From NCBI GenBank assembly GCA_020161845.1, contig JAIUNK010000008.1:1-64000 (forward strand): a stretch of 64,000 nt of DNA, in the 5' to 3' direction. Positions 47,313-60,018 of this stretch are shown here, piece after piece (within the stretch, counting starts at the first letter, position 1; the number at the start of each line of letters is the position of its first letter). The translations under genes and the position numbers were made by a program. The DNA comes from Actinomycetota bacterium (GTDB lineage Bacteria > Actinomycetota > Actinomycetes > Actinomycetales > Dermatophilaceae). The notes under the pieces are model-generated. The model saw only the letters and a program-made list of their open reading frames with translations, was not told where the DNA came from and ran no database searches.

Positions 47313-50300
47313 GTCTGGACCGTCTCGCGACGGCGCTGTCCACCGACCCCGCGGTCCGCCGGGCCCTGCAGCTGGCCACCGCCGGCCAGGCACAGGTGGA
47401 CGTCGGGATCGCGGCCGGGGCGCGGCCCGTCTTCGTCGCGGCGCTCGCGGGCGCGGGAGCCGCGGGGGGCGGTGGCCCGGACGAGGCAGGACCAGAGGGT
47501 ACGCCGGGGGCGGTGGACGCCCCGCTGCTCGTGGTGGCGGCGACCGGCCGTGAGGCCGAAGACCTGGCCACCGCCCTGCGCACGTTCCTGCCCGCTGACT
47601 CGGTCGCCCATCTGCCGAGCTGGGAGACCCTGCCCCACGAGCGGCTCAGCCCGCGCAGCGACACGGTCGGCCGCCGACTGGCCGTGTTGCGGCGACTGTC
47701 GCATCCGGACCCCCACGACCCGGCGTACGGTCCGCTGCGCGTCGTGGTGGCTCCCGTGCGGGCCCTGCTCCAGCCGCTGGCGCGCGGACTGGGTGAGCTG
47801 GTTCCGGTGGCGCTGCACGTGGACGACGAACGCCCGCTCGGGGACGTCGTGACGGCGCTGGCGAACGCCGCCTACGCCCGGACGGACCTGGTCGAACGGC
47901 GTGGCGAATTCGCCGTCCGGGGAGGCATCCTCGACGTCTTCCCGCCGACCGAGGACCATCCGGTGCGGGTGGAGTTCTTCGGCGACAGCGTGACCGACAT
48001 CCGGGTCTTCCGGGTTGCCGACCAACGCTCGCTGGACGCCGCGCCGCATGGTCTATGGGCGCCGCCCTGCCGGGAGATCCTGCTCACCGACGCCGTCCGA
48101 GAGCGGGCCGCGGAGCTCGTGGGCACGCTGCCGGGCGTGGCGGACCTGCTCACCAAGATCGCCGCCGGTGTCGCCGTCGAGGGCATGGAGTCGCTGGGAC
48201 CGGTCCTGCTGGTCGACGGCATGGAGTCACTGCTCGACGTGCTGCCGCAGGGGTCGCGGGTGCTGGTCTCGGATCCCGAGCGGGTCCGGGCGCGGGCCCA
48301 CGACCTGGTCGCCACCAGCGAGGAGTTCCTGGCGGCGAGCTGGTCGGGTGCCGCGGCCGGCGCCGCCGTACCGATCGACCTGCAGCACGTGCTGCGCGAG
48401 GGATCGTTCTGGACCGTCGCGCGGGCGCGGGAGCATGCGCTGGAGCTTGGCCTGCCCTGGTGGACGATGACGCCCTTCGCCGCCGACGCCTCCCTGGCCG
48501 CGTTCACCGACGGCGCCGACGAGGCGCTCGCGGTGACGGTGACCAGCCAGGACGTCGCGGGCTACCGGGGCGACGGGGAGGCGATCCGCGAGGCGCTGCG
48601 GCGCTGGGCGCTCGAGGAGGGCCGTCGGGTCGCCGTGGTGACCGAGGGATCCGGGCTGGGCAAGCGCCTGGCCGAGGTGCTCGCCGAGCAGGGCGTGCCG
48701 TGTCGGCTCGAACCGGCGGGGCTCGGGGCGGACTTCCTCGGCGACGGCGGCGTCGTCCACGTCACCACGGGATGCCTGACCCGCGGGTTCACCGCGCCGG
48801 GGGCGAACCTCGTGGTCGTCACCGAGACCGACCTCATCGGGCAGGGCGCCGCGGGGGGTGCCGGATCGACGCGGGACATGCGCAAGATGCCGTCCCGGCG
48901 CCGCAATCAGGTCGACCCGTTGCAGCTGCGGCCCGGCGATTTCGTGGTGCACGAGCAGCACGGGGTGGGTCGGTTCGTCGAGATGACCCAGCGGACGGTG
49001 CAGGGGGCGACGCGCGAATACCTGGTGCTGGAATACGCCGCGAGCAAGCGGGGCCAACCCGGCGACCGTCTCTTCGTGCCGACGGATCAGCTGGACCAGG
49101 TCACGCGCTATGTCGGGGGCGAGGCGCCGACCCTGAACAAGCTTGGCGGATCCGACTGGGCCAAGACGAAGTCCCGGGCCAAGCGGCACGTCAAGCAGAT
49201 CGCCGGCGAGCTGATCCGGCTGTATTCGGCGCGGATGGCCACCCGCGGGCACGCCTTCGCTCCCGACAGCCCGTGGCAGCGGGAGCTGGAGGATGCGTTC
49301 GCCTACGTCGAGACCCCCGACCAGCTGTCCTCGATCGACGAGGTCAAGGTCGACATGGAGAAGGAGGTGCCGATGGACCGCCTGATCTGCGGCGACGTCG
49401 GCTATGGCAAGACCGAGATCGCGGTCCGGGCGGCGTTCAAGGCGATCCAGGACGGCAAGCAGGTCGCCGTGCTGGTGCCGACGACGCTGCTCGTCCAGCA
49501 GCACTATGTGACGTTCTCCGAGCGATATGCCCAGTTCCCGGTCCGGGTCAAGGCGCTGTCGCGGTTCCAGAGTGATGCCGAGGCCAAGGCCGTCGTCGAG
49601 GGGCTGCGGGACGGTTCGGTGGACCTCGTCATCGGCACGCACCGCTTGCTGTCCGCGGAGGTGAAGTTCAAGGATCTCGGGCTGGTCGTGATCGACGAGG
49701 AGCAGCGCTTCGGGGTCGAGCACAAGGAACAGCTCAAGGCGCTGCGCACCAACGTCGACGTGCTGGCCATGTCCGCGACCCCGATCCCGCGGACCCTGGA
49801 GATGGCGGTCACCGGCATCCGGGAGATGTCGACGCTGGCCACCCCGCCGGAAGAGCGGCACCCGGTGCTGACCTTCGTGGGCGGCTACGACGAGAAGCAG
49901 GTGGTCGCCGCCATCCGGCGTGAGCTGCTGCGTGAGGGACAGGTGTTCTTCGTGCACAACCGTGTGCAGTCCATCGAGAAGACCGCGGCCCGACTGCGCG
50001 AGCTGGTGCCCGAGGCGCGGATCGCCACCGCGCACGGGCAGATGGGCGAGGCGCGGCTCGAGCAGGTCGTGGTGGACTTCTGGGAGAAGCGGGCCGACGT
50101 GCTGGTGTGCACCACCATCGTGGAGACAGGCCTGGACGTCTCCAACGCCAACACCCTGATCGTGGACCGCTCCGACGTCCTGGGCCTGTCTCAGCTGCAC
50201 CAGCTGCGCGGGCGGGTCGGCCGAGGTCGGGAGCGGGCCTATGCCTACTTCCTCTACCCGGCCGGGCAGCCGCTGACCGAGACCGCGCACGACCGGCTCG

Positions 50301-50992
50301 CGACGATCGCCTCGCACACCGACCTCGGCGCCGGCATGGCCGTGGCGATGAAGGACCTGGAGATCCGCGGGGCCGGAAACCTCCTCGGCGGCGAACAGTC
50401 CGGTCACATCGCGGGGGTGGGCTTCGACCTCTACGTGCGGCTCGTCGGTGAGGCCGTGGCCGACTTCCGCGACCCCGACCGGGCCGAGGCGCCGGTGGAG
50501 ATCAAGATCGAGCTGCCGGTGGACGCGCATCTGCCGCATGAGTACGTGCCGGGGGAGCGGCTGCGGTTGGAGGCGTACAAGAAGCTCGCCCAGGTGGTCG
50601 ACGAGGCCGAGCTGGACGAGATCGTGGCCGAGCTGGTGGACCGATACGGGACGCTGCCGCCGGCGGCCGAGAACCTGGTCGAGGTGGCGCGGCTTCGTAC
50701 GGTTGCGCGCGCCGCCGGGATCGCCGACATCGGGGTGCAGGGTGCGTCGGTGCGGTTCGGGCCGGTGGAGCTCCCGGAGAGCCGGTCGATGCGGCTGCAG
50801 CGGCTCTACAAGGGGACCGTGGTCAAGCCGGCGATCCGGCAGATCCTGGTGCCGATGCCCAAGACGGCACCGGTCGGCGGGCGACCGCTGCGGGACAAGG
50901 CCGTGCTCGACTGGGCGGCGCAGCTGATCCGCGAGGTGATGCTGATGGAGCTGACCCGCACGGGTGCGCCGGCGGACGCCGTACGGCGTTAG
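47309..50992 (+). CDS. mfd: transcription-repair coupling factor
   Basis: A 1227-residue DNA translocase that removes RNA polymerase stalled at lesions and recruits UvrA. The N-terminal UvrB-homology region (to about 350) has HLPSWETLPHERLSP. The RNA-polymerase interaction domain is LRPGDFVVHEQHGVGRF. The motor domains contain Walker A GDVGYGKTEIA, DEEQRFG and QLRGRVGRGRERAYAY, and the C-terminal TRCF domain closes the protein. The ATG at 47309 has AGGAG 4 nt upstream and MSLDRLATAL-type N-terminus; GTG 47276 is an alternative. Confidence 0.96.
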   Translation: MSLDRLATALSTDPAVRRALQLATAGQAQVDVGIAAGARPVFVAALAGAGAAGGGGPDEAGPEGTPGAVDAPLLVVAATGREAEDLATALRTFLPADSVAHLPSWETLPHERLSPRSDTVGRRLAVLRRLSHPDPHDPAYGPLRVVVAPVRALLQPLARGLGELVPVALHVDDERPLGDVVTALANAAYARTDLVERRGEFAVRGGILDVFPPTEDHPVRVEFFGDSVTDIRVFRVADQRSLDAAPHGLWAPPCREILLTDAVRERAAELVGTLPGVADLLTKIAAGVAVEGMESLGPVLLVDGMESLLDVLPQGSRVLVSDPERVRARAHDLVATSEEFLAASWSGAAAGAAVPIDLQHVLREGSFWTVARAREHALELGLPWWTMTPFAADASLAAFTDGADEALAVTVTSQDVAGYRGDGEAIREALRRWALEEGRRVAVVTEGSGLGKRLAEVLAEQGVPCRLEPAGLGADFLGDGGVVHVTTGCLTRGFTAPGANLVVVTETDLIGQGAAGGAGSTRDMRKMPSRRRNQVDPLQLRPGDFVVHEQHGVGRFVEMTQRTVQGATREYLVLEYAASKRGQPGDRLFVPTDQLDQVTRYVGGEAPTLNKLGGSDWAKTKSRAKRHVKQIAGELIRLYSARMATRGHAFAPDSPWQRELEDAFAYVETPDQLSSIDEVKVDMEKEVPMDRLICGDVGYGKTEIAVRAAFKAIQDGKQVAVLVPTTLLVQQHYVTFSERYAQFPVRVKALSRFQSDAEAKAVVEGLRDGSVDLVIGTHRLLSAEVKFKDLGLVVIDEEQRFGVEHKEQLKALRTNVDVLAMSATPIPRTLEMAVTGIREMSTLATPPEERHPVLTFVGGYDEKQVVAAIRRELLREGQVFFVHNRVQSIEKTAARLRELVPEARIATAHGQMGEARLEQVVVDFWEKRADVLVCTTIVETGLDVSNANTLIVDRSDVLGLSQLHQLRGRVGRGRERAYAYFLYPAGQPLTETAHDRLATIASHTDLGAGMAVAMKDLEIRGAGNLLGGEQSGHIAGVGFDLYVRLVGEAVADFRDPDRAEAPVEIKIELPVDAHLPHEYVPGERLRLEAYKKLAQVVDEAELDEIVAELVDRYGTLPPAAENLVEVARLRTVARAAGIADIGVQGASVRFGPVELPESRSMRLQRLYKGTVVKPAIRQILVPMPKTAPVGGRPLRDKAVLDWAAQLIREVMLMELTRTGAPADAVRR

Positions 50993-51113
50993 CTGTTTCC
51001 CGGGACCTTTTTGCGACCGGGGGACACCTTTGTCGGGGCGGGATCACGTGGTGTGGTGTCCGCAAGACCCACTGGGTGACCCGGGCACTCGAAACGTGCG
51101 CCCGGGATCCCGG

Positions 51114-51581
51114 TCAGGCCTGGAGAACGGCCCGTTCTTCGTCGGTGAACAGGCGGGATCGGGTCAGGAAACGCATCCCCTCCGGCCCCTCCAGCGAAAA
51201 GCCGGCGCCGCGCCCGGGCACGGCATCGATCGTCAGCCGGGTGTGCTTCCACGCCTGCCATTGCAGCCGGCCGATCCACACCTCGATGGGGTCCAAGCCC
51301 GGTACGTCGAGCGTGCCCAGCAGCACGTCCGCATCGCCGGTCAGGAAGTCGCCGACCGGATAGCACATCGGCGAGCTGCCATCGCAGCACCCGCCGGACT
51401 GGTGGAACATGACCGGCCCATGCCGCCCGACCACGACGCCCAGCAGTTCGGCCGCGGCGGGTGTGACCGCCACCCGACTAGGCCCGTCGGTCGGCAGCTC
51501 CGCAATCGCAGTCGCCGTGAAGCGGCACGCCTCATCCTCGGGCGATAGACGACTGTCTTCGCTGTCTTCCGGGACGGACAC
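51114..51581 (-). CDS. DUF779 domain protein
   Basis: A 155-residue protein with the DUF779 core (RVAVTPAAAELLG, FHQSGGCCDGSSPMCYPVGDF, VWIGRLQWQAWKHTRLTIDAVPGRGAGFSLEG). The Cys-rich CC..C motif could bind metal. Genes of this family almost always sit directly beside an aldehyde dehydrogenase gene, as here (51873-53396, same strand, upstream). A helper role for that enzyme, for instance in maturation or redox protection, is inferred from this linkage. The two genes are separated by 291 bp of palindromic tandem repeats. Confidence 0.88.
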   Translation of the reverse strand: MSVPEDSEDSRLSPEDEACRFTATAIAELPTDGPSRVAVTPAAAELLGVVVGRHGPVMFHQSGGCCDGSSPMCYPVGDFLTGDADVLLGTLDVPGLDPIEVWIGRLQWQAWKHTRLTIDAVPGRGAGFSLEGPEGMRFLTRSRLFTDEERAVLQA

Positions 51582-51617
51582 GACGACCTCCTTGAGTCGG
51601 TGAGCGGGCTACGTGGC

Positions 51618-51815
51618 GAGGCGCCTCACCATGCGTCGTTGGCGAGGCGCCTCCCCTCACGTCGTGAGAACTCCCGTGCAGACGGGAGTCCTCTCCCCGT
51701 GAAGAGAGGCGCCTCACCGTGGGTAAGAGAGGCGCCTCACCGTGGGTAAGAGAGGCGCCTCACCGTGGGTAAGAGAGGCGCCTCACCGTGGGTAAGAGCG
51801 GCGCCTCACCGTAGA
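51618..51815. repeat. 23-bp tandem repeats with GAGGCGCCTC palindromes
   Basis: Five units of exact 23-bp period begin at 51704 (AGAGGCGCCTCACCGTGGGT type). Each contains the 10-bp palindrome GAGGCGCCTC, although the last unit starts with C in place of the palindrome's A. Two more palindromes lie at 51618-51627 and 51644-51653. A separate 8-bp hairpin (51670-51689) sits between the two groups. The coding strand of both flanking genes reads TGA in each unit. Confidence 0.88.
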
Positions 51816-51872
51816 GCGGGCGGTGCGGGTCGCGGCGCCGTACGACGAGTGCTGCCGGCGGCGCCGTACGGT

Positions 51873-53396
<1,524 letters not shown>

Positions 53397-53534
53397 GTGC
53401 TTCTCCGTTCGACGTTGAACGCGATAGTGATCTGGGTCTCTTTCCATCGTCACGCTAACCGCAGCGCCGGACTGCGGCCACAGCAGGCGGCGATCCGCGG
53501 AAGGTCGCGCCCCGAGCGGCATGTCGGCCGGGGG

Positions 53535-53540
53535 TAGGCT
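53535..53540 (+). promoter_or_regulatory. -10 element of SurA-like lipoprotein gene
   Basis: TAGGCT at 53535 predicts a start near 53547 and a 30-nt leader carrying the ribosome binding site GGAAAGGA before GTG 53577. Confidence 0.5.
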
Positions 53541-53576
53541 CGCCCCTGGAGACGTTCGTGCTGGAAAGGACCCACC

Positions 53577-54281
53577 GTGAAGCCTCGTCTGACCCACTTC
53601 GGGGTGGCGGCTACCCTCGGACTCGCCGCCACCGGGCTCGTCGGCTGCGGCAGCGCCGATCCTGCGGCGGCGGCCGTGGTGGACGGCCACGTGATCAAGG
53701 ACGCCGACGTGTGGGCGGTCGTCAACGACCTGGCCAAGCTGCCGCGAAACCGCGACGTCACGGTGGGCGACGTCCTGCCGGCGCTGATCATGGCCCAGAT
53801 CGTGCAGGACCATGCCGTGGAGCTGCGGGTCCCCACGGTCTCCCCCGAGGCGGCCATCCAACAGCTGGAGGCCGGCGTCCCGCAGGGGGAGCTGCCCCCC
53901 GAATGGAACGCCGCGACGGTCAAGGCATTCCAGGACGTGACCGCGCTCAGCGTGGTGATGAACGGCCAGACGCAGCCGAAGGCCGTCGAGCTGATCCAGA
54001 AGTCGACCGTGACCGTGAACCCGAAGTACGGCACCTTCGACCGTCGCGGTCTCACGCTCGCCGCGCCGAGCCCGAACTGGATGGTCCCCACCCCGACGCC
54101 GGCCCCGGCCCAGGAAGGGCCCTCGACGCCGCAGCCCACCGGCAACCCCACGACGCTGCCCGAGGGCCCCGCACCTGCACCCGCGACCCCGTCCCCCGCG
54201 ACACCGGCAGCACCGGCTCCCGCACCGGCCACGACGACTCCGGCAGCGCCCGCAGCGCCCGCACCCTCGACATCGCCGTGA
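53577..54281 (+). CDS. SurA N-terminal-like lipoprotein
   Basis: 234 residues. The type II signal peptide has lipobox LVGC at about 20-24. After [21 protein letters not shown] comes a helical SurA_N-like domain (about 30-140), with no PPIase domain. The C-terminal ~65 residues are Pro/Thr/Ala-rich, disordered and suited to span the cell wall. Probably an extracytoplasmic folding helper or a structural lipoprotein. The order lipoprotein - mazG - eno is conserved in related actinobacteria. GTG 53577 has a good site (GGAAAGGA). Confidence 0.82.
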   Translation: MKPRLTHFGVAATLGLAATGLVGCGSADPAAAAVVDGHVIKDADVWAVVNDLAKLPRNRDVTVGDVLPALIMAQIVQDHAVELRVPTVSPEAAIQQLEAGVPQGELPPEWNAATVKAFQDVTALSVVMNGQTQPKAVELIQKSTVTVNPKYGTFDRRGLTLAAPSPNWMVPTPTPAPAQEGPSTPQPTGNPTTLPEGPAPAPATPSPATPAAPAPAPATTTPAAPAAPAPSTSP

Positions 54282-54288
54282 GCCTGGC

Positions 54289-54927
54289 GTGAGCGCCCGA
54301 CCGCCGCGTCCGGACCTGGCCGGCGTCGCGGAGCTCGTCGAGGTCATGGACGTCTTGCGGTCGCCCGGCGGGTGCCCGTGGGACGCCGAACAGACGCACG
54401 CCTCCCTCGCGCCGTACGCCGTCGAAGAGGCCTTCGAACTGGCCGAGGCGATCGAGACCGGTGACCGCGACCACGTGCGCGAGGAGCTCGGCGACCTGCT
54501 GCTGCAGGTGGTGTTCCATGCCCGGGTGGCTCAGGAGGCCGGGGCCGAGGGGTTCGACCTCGACGACATCGCCCGGGGTATCGCGGCCAAGTTGCGCCGA
54601 CGCCACCCGCACGTCTTCGCCGATGGCGACGCGCGGACGGCGGCGCAGGTCGAGGCCCGCTGGGAGGAGCTCAAAGCGGCCGAGAAGCCGGATCGCACCA
54701 GCGTCTTCGACGGCATCCCGCGCGGCATGGCGGGTCTGGAGCGAGCCGCCAAGGTGGTGGCGCGGCTGGAGCGGGCCGGCCGGCTCGACATCGCCCACCA
54801 GGCCGCCGCCGGGGAAGACGTCGGAGCGCAGGCGCTCGCCCTGGTCCTGGCCGCTCGCGCGGCGGGCGTCGACCCGGCGACCGCGCTGCGTGGCACCCTG
54901 GCCCGGATCGAAACCAGCGGCCTGTGA
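54289..54927 (+). CDS. mazG: nucleoside triphosphate pyrophosphohydrolase MazG
   Basis: A 212-residue all-alpha NTP pyrophosphatase that removes aberrant or excess (d)NTPs. The conserved core is [23 protein letters not shown], followed by the metal motifs [10 protein letters not shown] and [15 protein letters not shown] (ExxE..ExxD). A degenerate second part (WEELKAAEK...[16 protein letters not shown]) is typical of the long form, though here it is shorter than in E. coli MazG (263 residues). It lies 8 bp after the lipoprotein gene, likely co-transcribed. Confidence 0.92.
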   Translation: MSARPPRPDLAGVAELVEVMDVLRSPGGCPWDAEQTHASLAPYAVEEAFELAEAIETGDRDHVREELGDLLLQVVFHARVAQEAGAEGFDLDDIARGIAAKLRRRHPHVFADGDARTAAQVEARWEELKAAEKPDRTSVFDGIPRGMAGLERAAKVVARLERAGRLDIAHQAAAGEDVGAQALALVLAARAAGVDPATALRGTLARIETSGL

Positions 54928-56673
<1,746 letters not shown>

Positions 56674-56674
56674 C

Positions 56675-57463
56675 ATGACGGCAGGCAATCGTCGCCCCGG
56701 GGGCTCGTCGGGTCGTACCCGGCGGGCCCCCGGGGGGCGTCCGCCGCGGACCGGTACGCCGGGCCGGGTGGGCGAGGCGGTTCGCCCCACCGCAGGTCGC
56801 AGCGAGGCACCCGGCCGGCGCGCCGACGGCTCCTCGCGCCGGCTCCCCGACCCGCTGACCAGGCTGACCGGCCCGACCCGGCGGCTGGCCATTCTCGGCG
56901 CCGTCGTCGTCCTGCTGGCGTTGATGCTGGTGCCGACCGTGCGGGCCTGGTATGAGCAGCGTCGCGAGTTGGCCGAGTTGCGCAGCACGGTCGCCCAGCA
57001 GGAGCAGACCGTGCAGGCCCTGACCGAGGACAAGGCCCGCTGGTCCGACCCGGCGTACGTCGAGCAACAGGCTCGACAACGCCTGAAGTTCGTCAAGCCC
57101 GGCGAGGTCGCGTTCACCGTCATCGGCGCCGACAAGCTCGCGGACACCCGCGCCGGTCAGGTGCGCGGCCAGATGGTCGCGCCGACGAATGAGGACCAGA
57201 TGAGCTGGTACACCCAGCTGTGGACCTCCGTCGAGCTCACCGACGGCATCGGGCGCGGCACCACGCGACTGGACGGGAACACCGTGCCGACCCCGACCGA
57301 CGCGCCCACCACGACGCCCACCCAGACGCCGTCGGCCGCGCAGTCGGTGCCCGGCGCGGGCGGTGACCCGGTCGCGCCGCCAGGTTCGACGCGGTCCCCG
57401 GGCGCCAACACCACGACCACCACGGCGCCGGAGTCCCCGACGGATCCGGGTTCCGGACGGTGA
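56675..57463 (+). CDS. ftsB: FtsB/DivIC septum formation initiator
   Basis: A 262-residue bitopic cell-division protein. The basic, Arg/Pro/Gly-rich cytoplasmic part is about 1-65, one transmembrane helix is at about 70-90 (LAILGAVVVLLALMLVPTV), and a coiled coil follows at about 92-125 (YEQRRELAELRSTVAQQEQT). The short extracellular motif is ARQRLKFVKPGEVAF. The long Thr/Pro-rich C-terminal tail (about 195-262) is an actinobacterial feature. The ATG at 56675 follows the eno stop directly, and the next gene overlaps by 4 bp (GTGA). Confidence 0.9.
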   Translation: MTAGNRRPGGSSGRTRRAPGGRPPRTGTPGRVGEAVRPTAGRSEAPGRRADGSSRRLPDPLTRLTGPTRRLAILGAVVVLLALMLVPTVRAWYEQRRELAELRSTVAQQEQTVQALTEDKARWSDPAYVEQQARQRLKFVKPGEVAFTVIGADKLADTRAGQVRGQMVAPTNEDQMSWYTQLWTSVELTDGIGRGTTRLDGNTVPTPTDAPTTTPTQTPSAAQSVPGAGGDPVAPPGSTRSPGANTTTTTAPESPTDPGSGR

Positions 57464-58020
57464 GCGCGCCGGGTCCGCACCGGCGCCCGACGTACCCCCC
57501 GGCGAGCACCGCCGACCTGGCGGCGACGACGGCGCAGTTGGGCCGCGAGGTCCGCGGCGTCGCCGGTGTGGCCCACCGCTGCGGCTGCGGGCTGCCGGAC
57601 GTGCTGGCGACGCAGCCCCGGCTGGCCGACGGGACCCCGTTCCCCACCACCTTCTATGCCACCTGTCCCCGCCTGACCGGCGCGATCTCGACGCTGGAGA
57701 CGACGGGGCTGATGCGCGAGATGACCGAGCGACTGGCTGCCGACCCGGAGTTGGCGGGGCGCTACGCGAGGGCTCACGAGGACTATCTGGCGCGGCGCGC
57801 CGTGCTGGGCGAGGTGCCCGAGATCGCCGGGGTCTCCGCCGGGGGCATGCCCACCCGGGTGAAGTGTCTGCACGTGCTGGTGGCGCATGCGCTGGCCGCC
57901 GGGCCCGGGGTGAACCCGTTCGGGGACGAGGCGCTGGCGATGCTGACCGACTGGGCCGCGGCGGGGCCGTGTGTGCCGGGTGCTGGCGGGTCGGGCGCGG
58001 CGCAGGGTGGTACGTCGTGA
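57460..58020 (+). CDS. DUF501 domain protein
   Basis: A 186-residue protein of the actinobacterial DUF501 family, always found between ftsB and ppx. The core includes RCGCGLPDVLATQPRL, PFPTTFYATCPRL and PTRVKCLHVLVAHALAAG-type text with five Cys and two His that could bind zinc. Molecular function is unknown. It is translationally coupled on both sides: GTGA overlap with ftsB and again with ppx. The last residues are Gly/Ser-rich. Confidence 0.9.
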   Translation: MSAPGPHRRPTYPPASTADLAATTAQLGREVRGVAGVAHRCGCGLPDVLATQPRLADGTPFPTTFYATCPRLTGAISTLETTGLMREMTERLAADPELAGRYARAHEDYLARRAVLGEVPEIAGVSAGGMPTRVKCLHVLVAHALAAGPGVNPFGDEALAMLTDWAAAGPCVPGAGGSGAAQGGTS

Positions 58021-58973
58021 GGGTCGCGGCGATCGACTGCGGCACCAACTCGCTGCGCCTGCTGGTGGCCGAGACCGATAACGGGGGGCTGCGCGACGTG
58101 GTGCGCCGCACGGAGGTGGTCCGGCTCGGCGAGGGCGTCGATGCGACCGGGGCCATCGGGCCCGCGGCGATGACCCGGGCGCTTGATCTGACCAGGGAAT
58201 ACGCCGGGATCTGCGCCGAACTCGGCGTCGCCCGGGCGCGGTTCGTGGCGACCTCGGCGTCCCGGGACGCCCGCACCCCCGCCCACTTCGTGGCGGGGGT
58301 GCGGGCGGCCTTCGCGCCGTACGACTGGGGCCGTGACCTCGCGCCCGAGGTGATCGGGGGACGGCAGGAGGCCGCGCTGTCCTACCGCGGTGCGACCGCC
58401 GCAGTGGCCGGGGCCGGGCACCCCGGCGACTATCTGGTGGTGGACCACGGCGGGGGATCCACCGAGTTCGCGCGCGGCGCGATGGGGTTGGACCGGGCGG
58501 TGTCCCTGGATCTGGGGTGCGTGCGGCTGACCGAGCGGCATCGGCCCGCCGACCCGCCCACCGCCGCGGACGTAGCGGCGCTGCGAGCCGAGGCGGATGC
58601 CGCAGTGGACGCCGCGGAGCGGGCCATCGGGCTGGGCGAGGTCGCCACCCTGGTGGGGCTGGCCGGCACGGTGACGACGGTGACGGCCCATGCGCTGCGG
58701 CTCACGGCGTACGAGCACCACCGCGTCCACCTCGCCGCCCTCACCGTGCCGGAGACCCTGGCCGCGTGCGCGGAGCTGGTGGCGATGTCGCGGGAGCAGC
58801 GGGCGGCGCTGCCCTCCATGCATCCCGGCCGCGTCGACGTCATCGGCGCGGGCGCGCTGGTGTGGGCGGCGATCATCGAGCGGGTGCACGAGCAATCGGG
58901 CGGCGCCGCGGTGGTGACCAGCGTCCACGACATCCTCGACGGGATCGCGCTGGGCCTGGCGAGCGATGCCTGA
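58017..58973 (+). CDS. ppx: exopolyphosphatase / pppGpp phosphatase
   Basis: A 318-residue ASKHA-fold Ppx/GppA enzyme that degrades polyphosphate or converts pppGpp. Phosphate-binding motif 1 is [13 protein letters not shown] and motif 2 is [12 protein letters not shown]. The catalytic Glu and sugar-site Ser are in [14 protein letters not shown]. It is the short form without the HD/C-terminal domains, as usual for actinobacterial Ppx1-type proteins. GTG 58017 overlaps the DUF501 stop. The udg gene starts 8 bp before its end. Confidence 0.93.
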   Translation: MRVAAIDCGTNSLRLLVAETDNGGLRDVVRRTEVVRLGEGVDATGAIGPAAMTRALDLTREYAGICAELGVARARFVATSASRDARTPAHFVAGVRAAFAPYDWGRDLAPEVIGGRQEAALSYRGATAAVAGAGHPGDYLVVDHGGGSTEFARGAMGLDRAVSLDLGCVRLTERHRPADPPTAADVAALRAEADAAVDAAERAIGLGEVATLVGLAGTVTTVTAHALRLTAYEHHRVHLAALTVPETLAACAELVAMSREQRAALPSMHPGRVDVIGAGALVWAAIIERVHEQSGGAAVVTSVHDILDGIALGLASDA

Positions 58974-59811
58974 GCTGGGCGTACCGCTCCTGCCGCACCC
59001 GCTGGTGGGCGGCGCGTTCGCCTCACCCGTGCGGCCCGGTACGGGCTGGCCGGGGGACCCGTCGGGTCCCGCGACGCCCGTGTGCCGCACGCCCGAAGAG
59101 GTCGCCGCTCGGGCTGCCGGGGCCGCCGATCTGGCCGAACTGGGGGCCCTGGTCGCGGTATGCGCGGCCTGTCCGCGGCTGGTGGGGTGGCGCGAGGAGG
59201 TGGCCGTGGGCAAGCGGGCGGCGTACGCGGACCAGCCGTATTGGGGCCGGCCCGTGCCGTCGTACGGCGACCCTGTCCCGCGCCTGCTCGTCGTCGGGCT
59301 GGCACCAGCCGCGCACGGCGCCAACCGCACCGGTCGGATGTTCACCGGCGACCGCAGCGGGGACTGGCTCTATGCCGCGCTGCACCGGGCCGGGCTGGCT
59401 ACCCAGTCGACCAGCGTCGCCGCTGGGGACGGTCAGGAGCTGGTGGGCGCGCGGATCGCGGCGCCGGTGCACTGCGCGCCCCCCGCGAACAAGCCGACGC
59501 CGGCCGAGCGGGCGGCCTGCGCGCCGTGGCTGGACCGGGAGCTGGCACTGGTCGGCGGGTCGCTGGTCGGGATCCTGGCCCTCGGCAAGATCGGCTGGGA
59601 CGCGACGCTGGGTGTGCTGCGCCGGGCGGGCTGGGCGACGCCGCGACCCGCCGTACCGTTCACACACGGCGCCCTTGCCGCCGTCGCCACCCCGGACGGG
59701 CGGGCCGTTCGGCTGGTCGGCAGCTATCACGTCAGCCAGCAGAACACCTTCACCGGCAAACTCACGCAACCCATGCTCGACGCCGCGATCGCCGCCGCCC
59801 TGGGCGGCTGA
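58966..59811 (+). CDS. uracil-DNA glycosylase, family 5 (UdgB-like)
   Basis: A 281-residue base-excision-repair enzyme removing uracil and other deaminated bases. Motif A is [19 protein letters not shown], with Ala instead of the catalytic Asp/Asn in the usual position as known for UdgB. Motif B is [16 protein letters not shown]. Cys residues that may form the 4Fe-4S cluster are in [11 protein letters not shown] and near HCAPPANK, plus AACAPW. It overlaps ppx by 8 bp, so it is the last gene of the eno-ftsB-DUF501-ppx-udg series. Confidence 0.9.
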   Translation: MPELGVPLLPHPLVGGAFASPVRPGTGWPGDPSGPATPVCRTPEEVAARAAGAADLAELGALVAVCAACPRLVGWREEVAVGKRAAYADQPYWGRPVPSYGDPVPRLLVVGLAPAAHGANRTGRMFTGDRSGDWLYAALHRAGLATQSTSVAAGDGQELVGARIAAPVHCAPPANKPTPAERAACAPWLDRELALVGGSLVGILALGKIGWDATLGVLRRAGWATPRPAVPFTHGALAAVATPDGRAVRLVGSYHVSQQNTFTGKLTQPMLDAAIAAALGG

Positions 59812-60018
59812 AGTCGGGGCTGCGGCTCGGTGTGGCAGGCGTCGCGACAGGGTTGCTGCCGTGTGCGCAGCAGCAATGGTGTCGCGAGGGCTGTCGTGGG
59901 GAGTGGGGTTCGCCGAGTTGTCCACAGCTCGCCAGGGCACACGTGGGCATCGGGCGGTTGTCCACACGCTCGCCACGGCGCCCGACGGCGCCGGCGCGTT
60001 CCGGAGTTCACTGGCGCG

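Noticed and set aside
51704-51815. CRISPR array
   Set aside because: Units are contiguous 23-bp tandem repeats with no unique spacers, and there are no cas genes.
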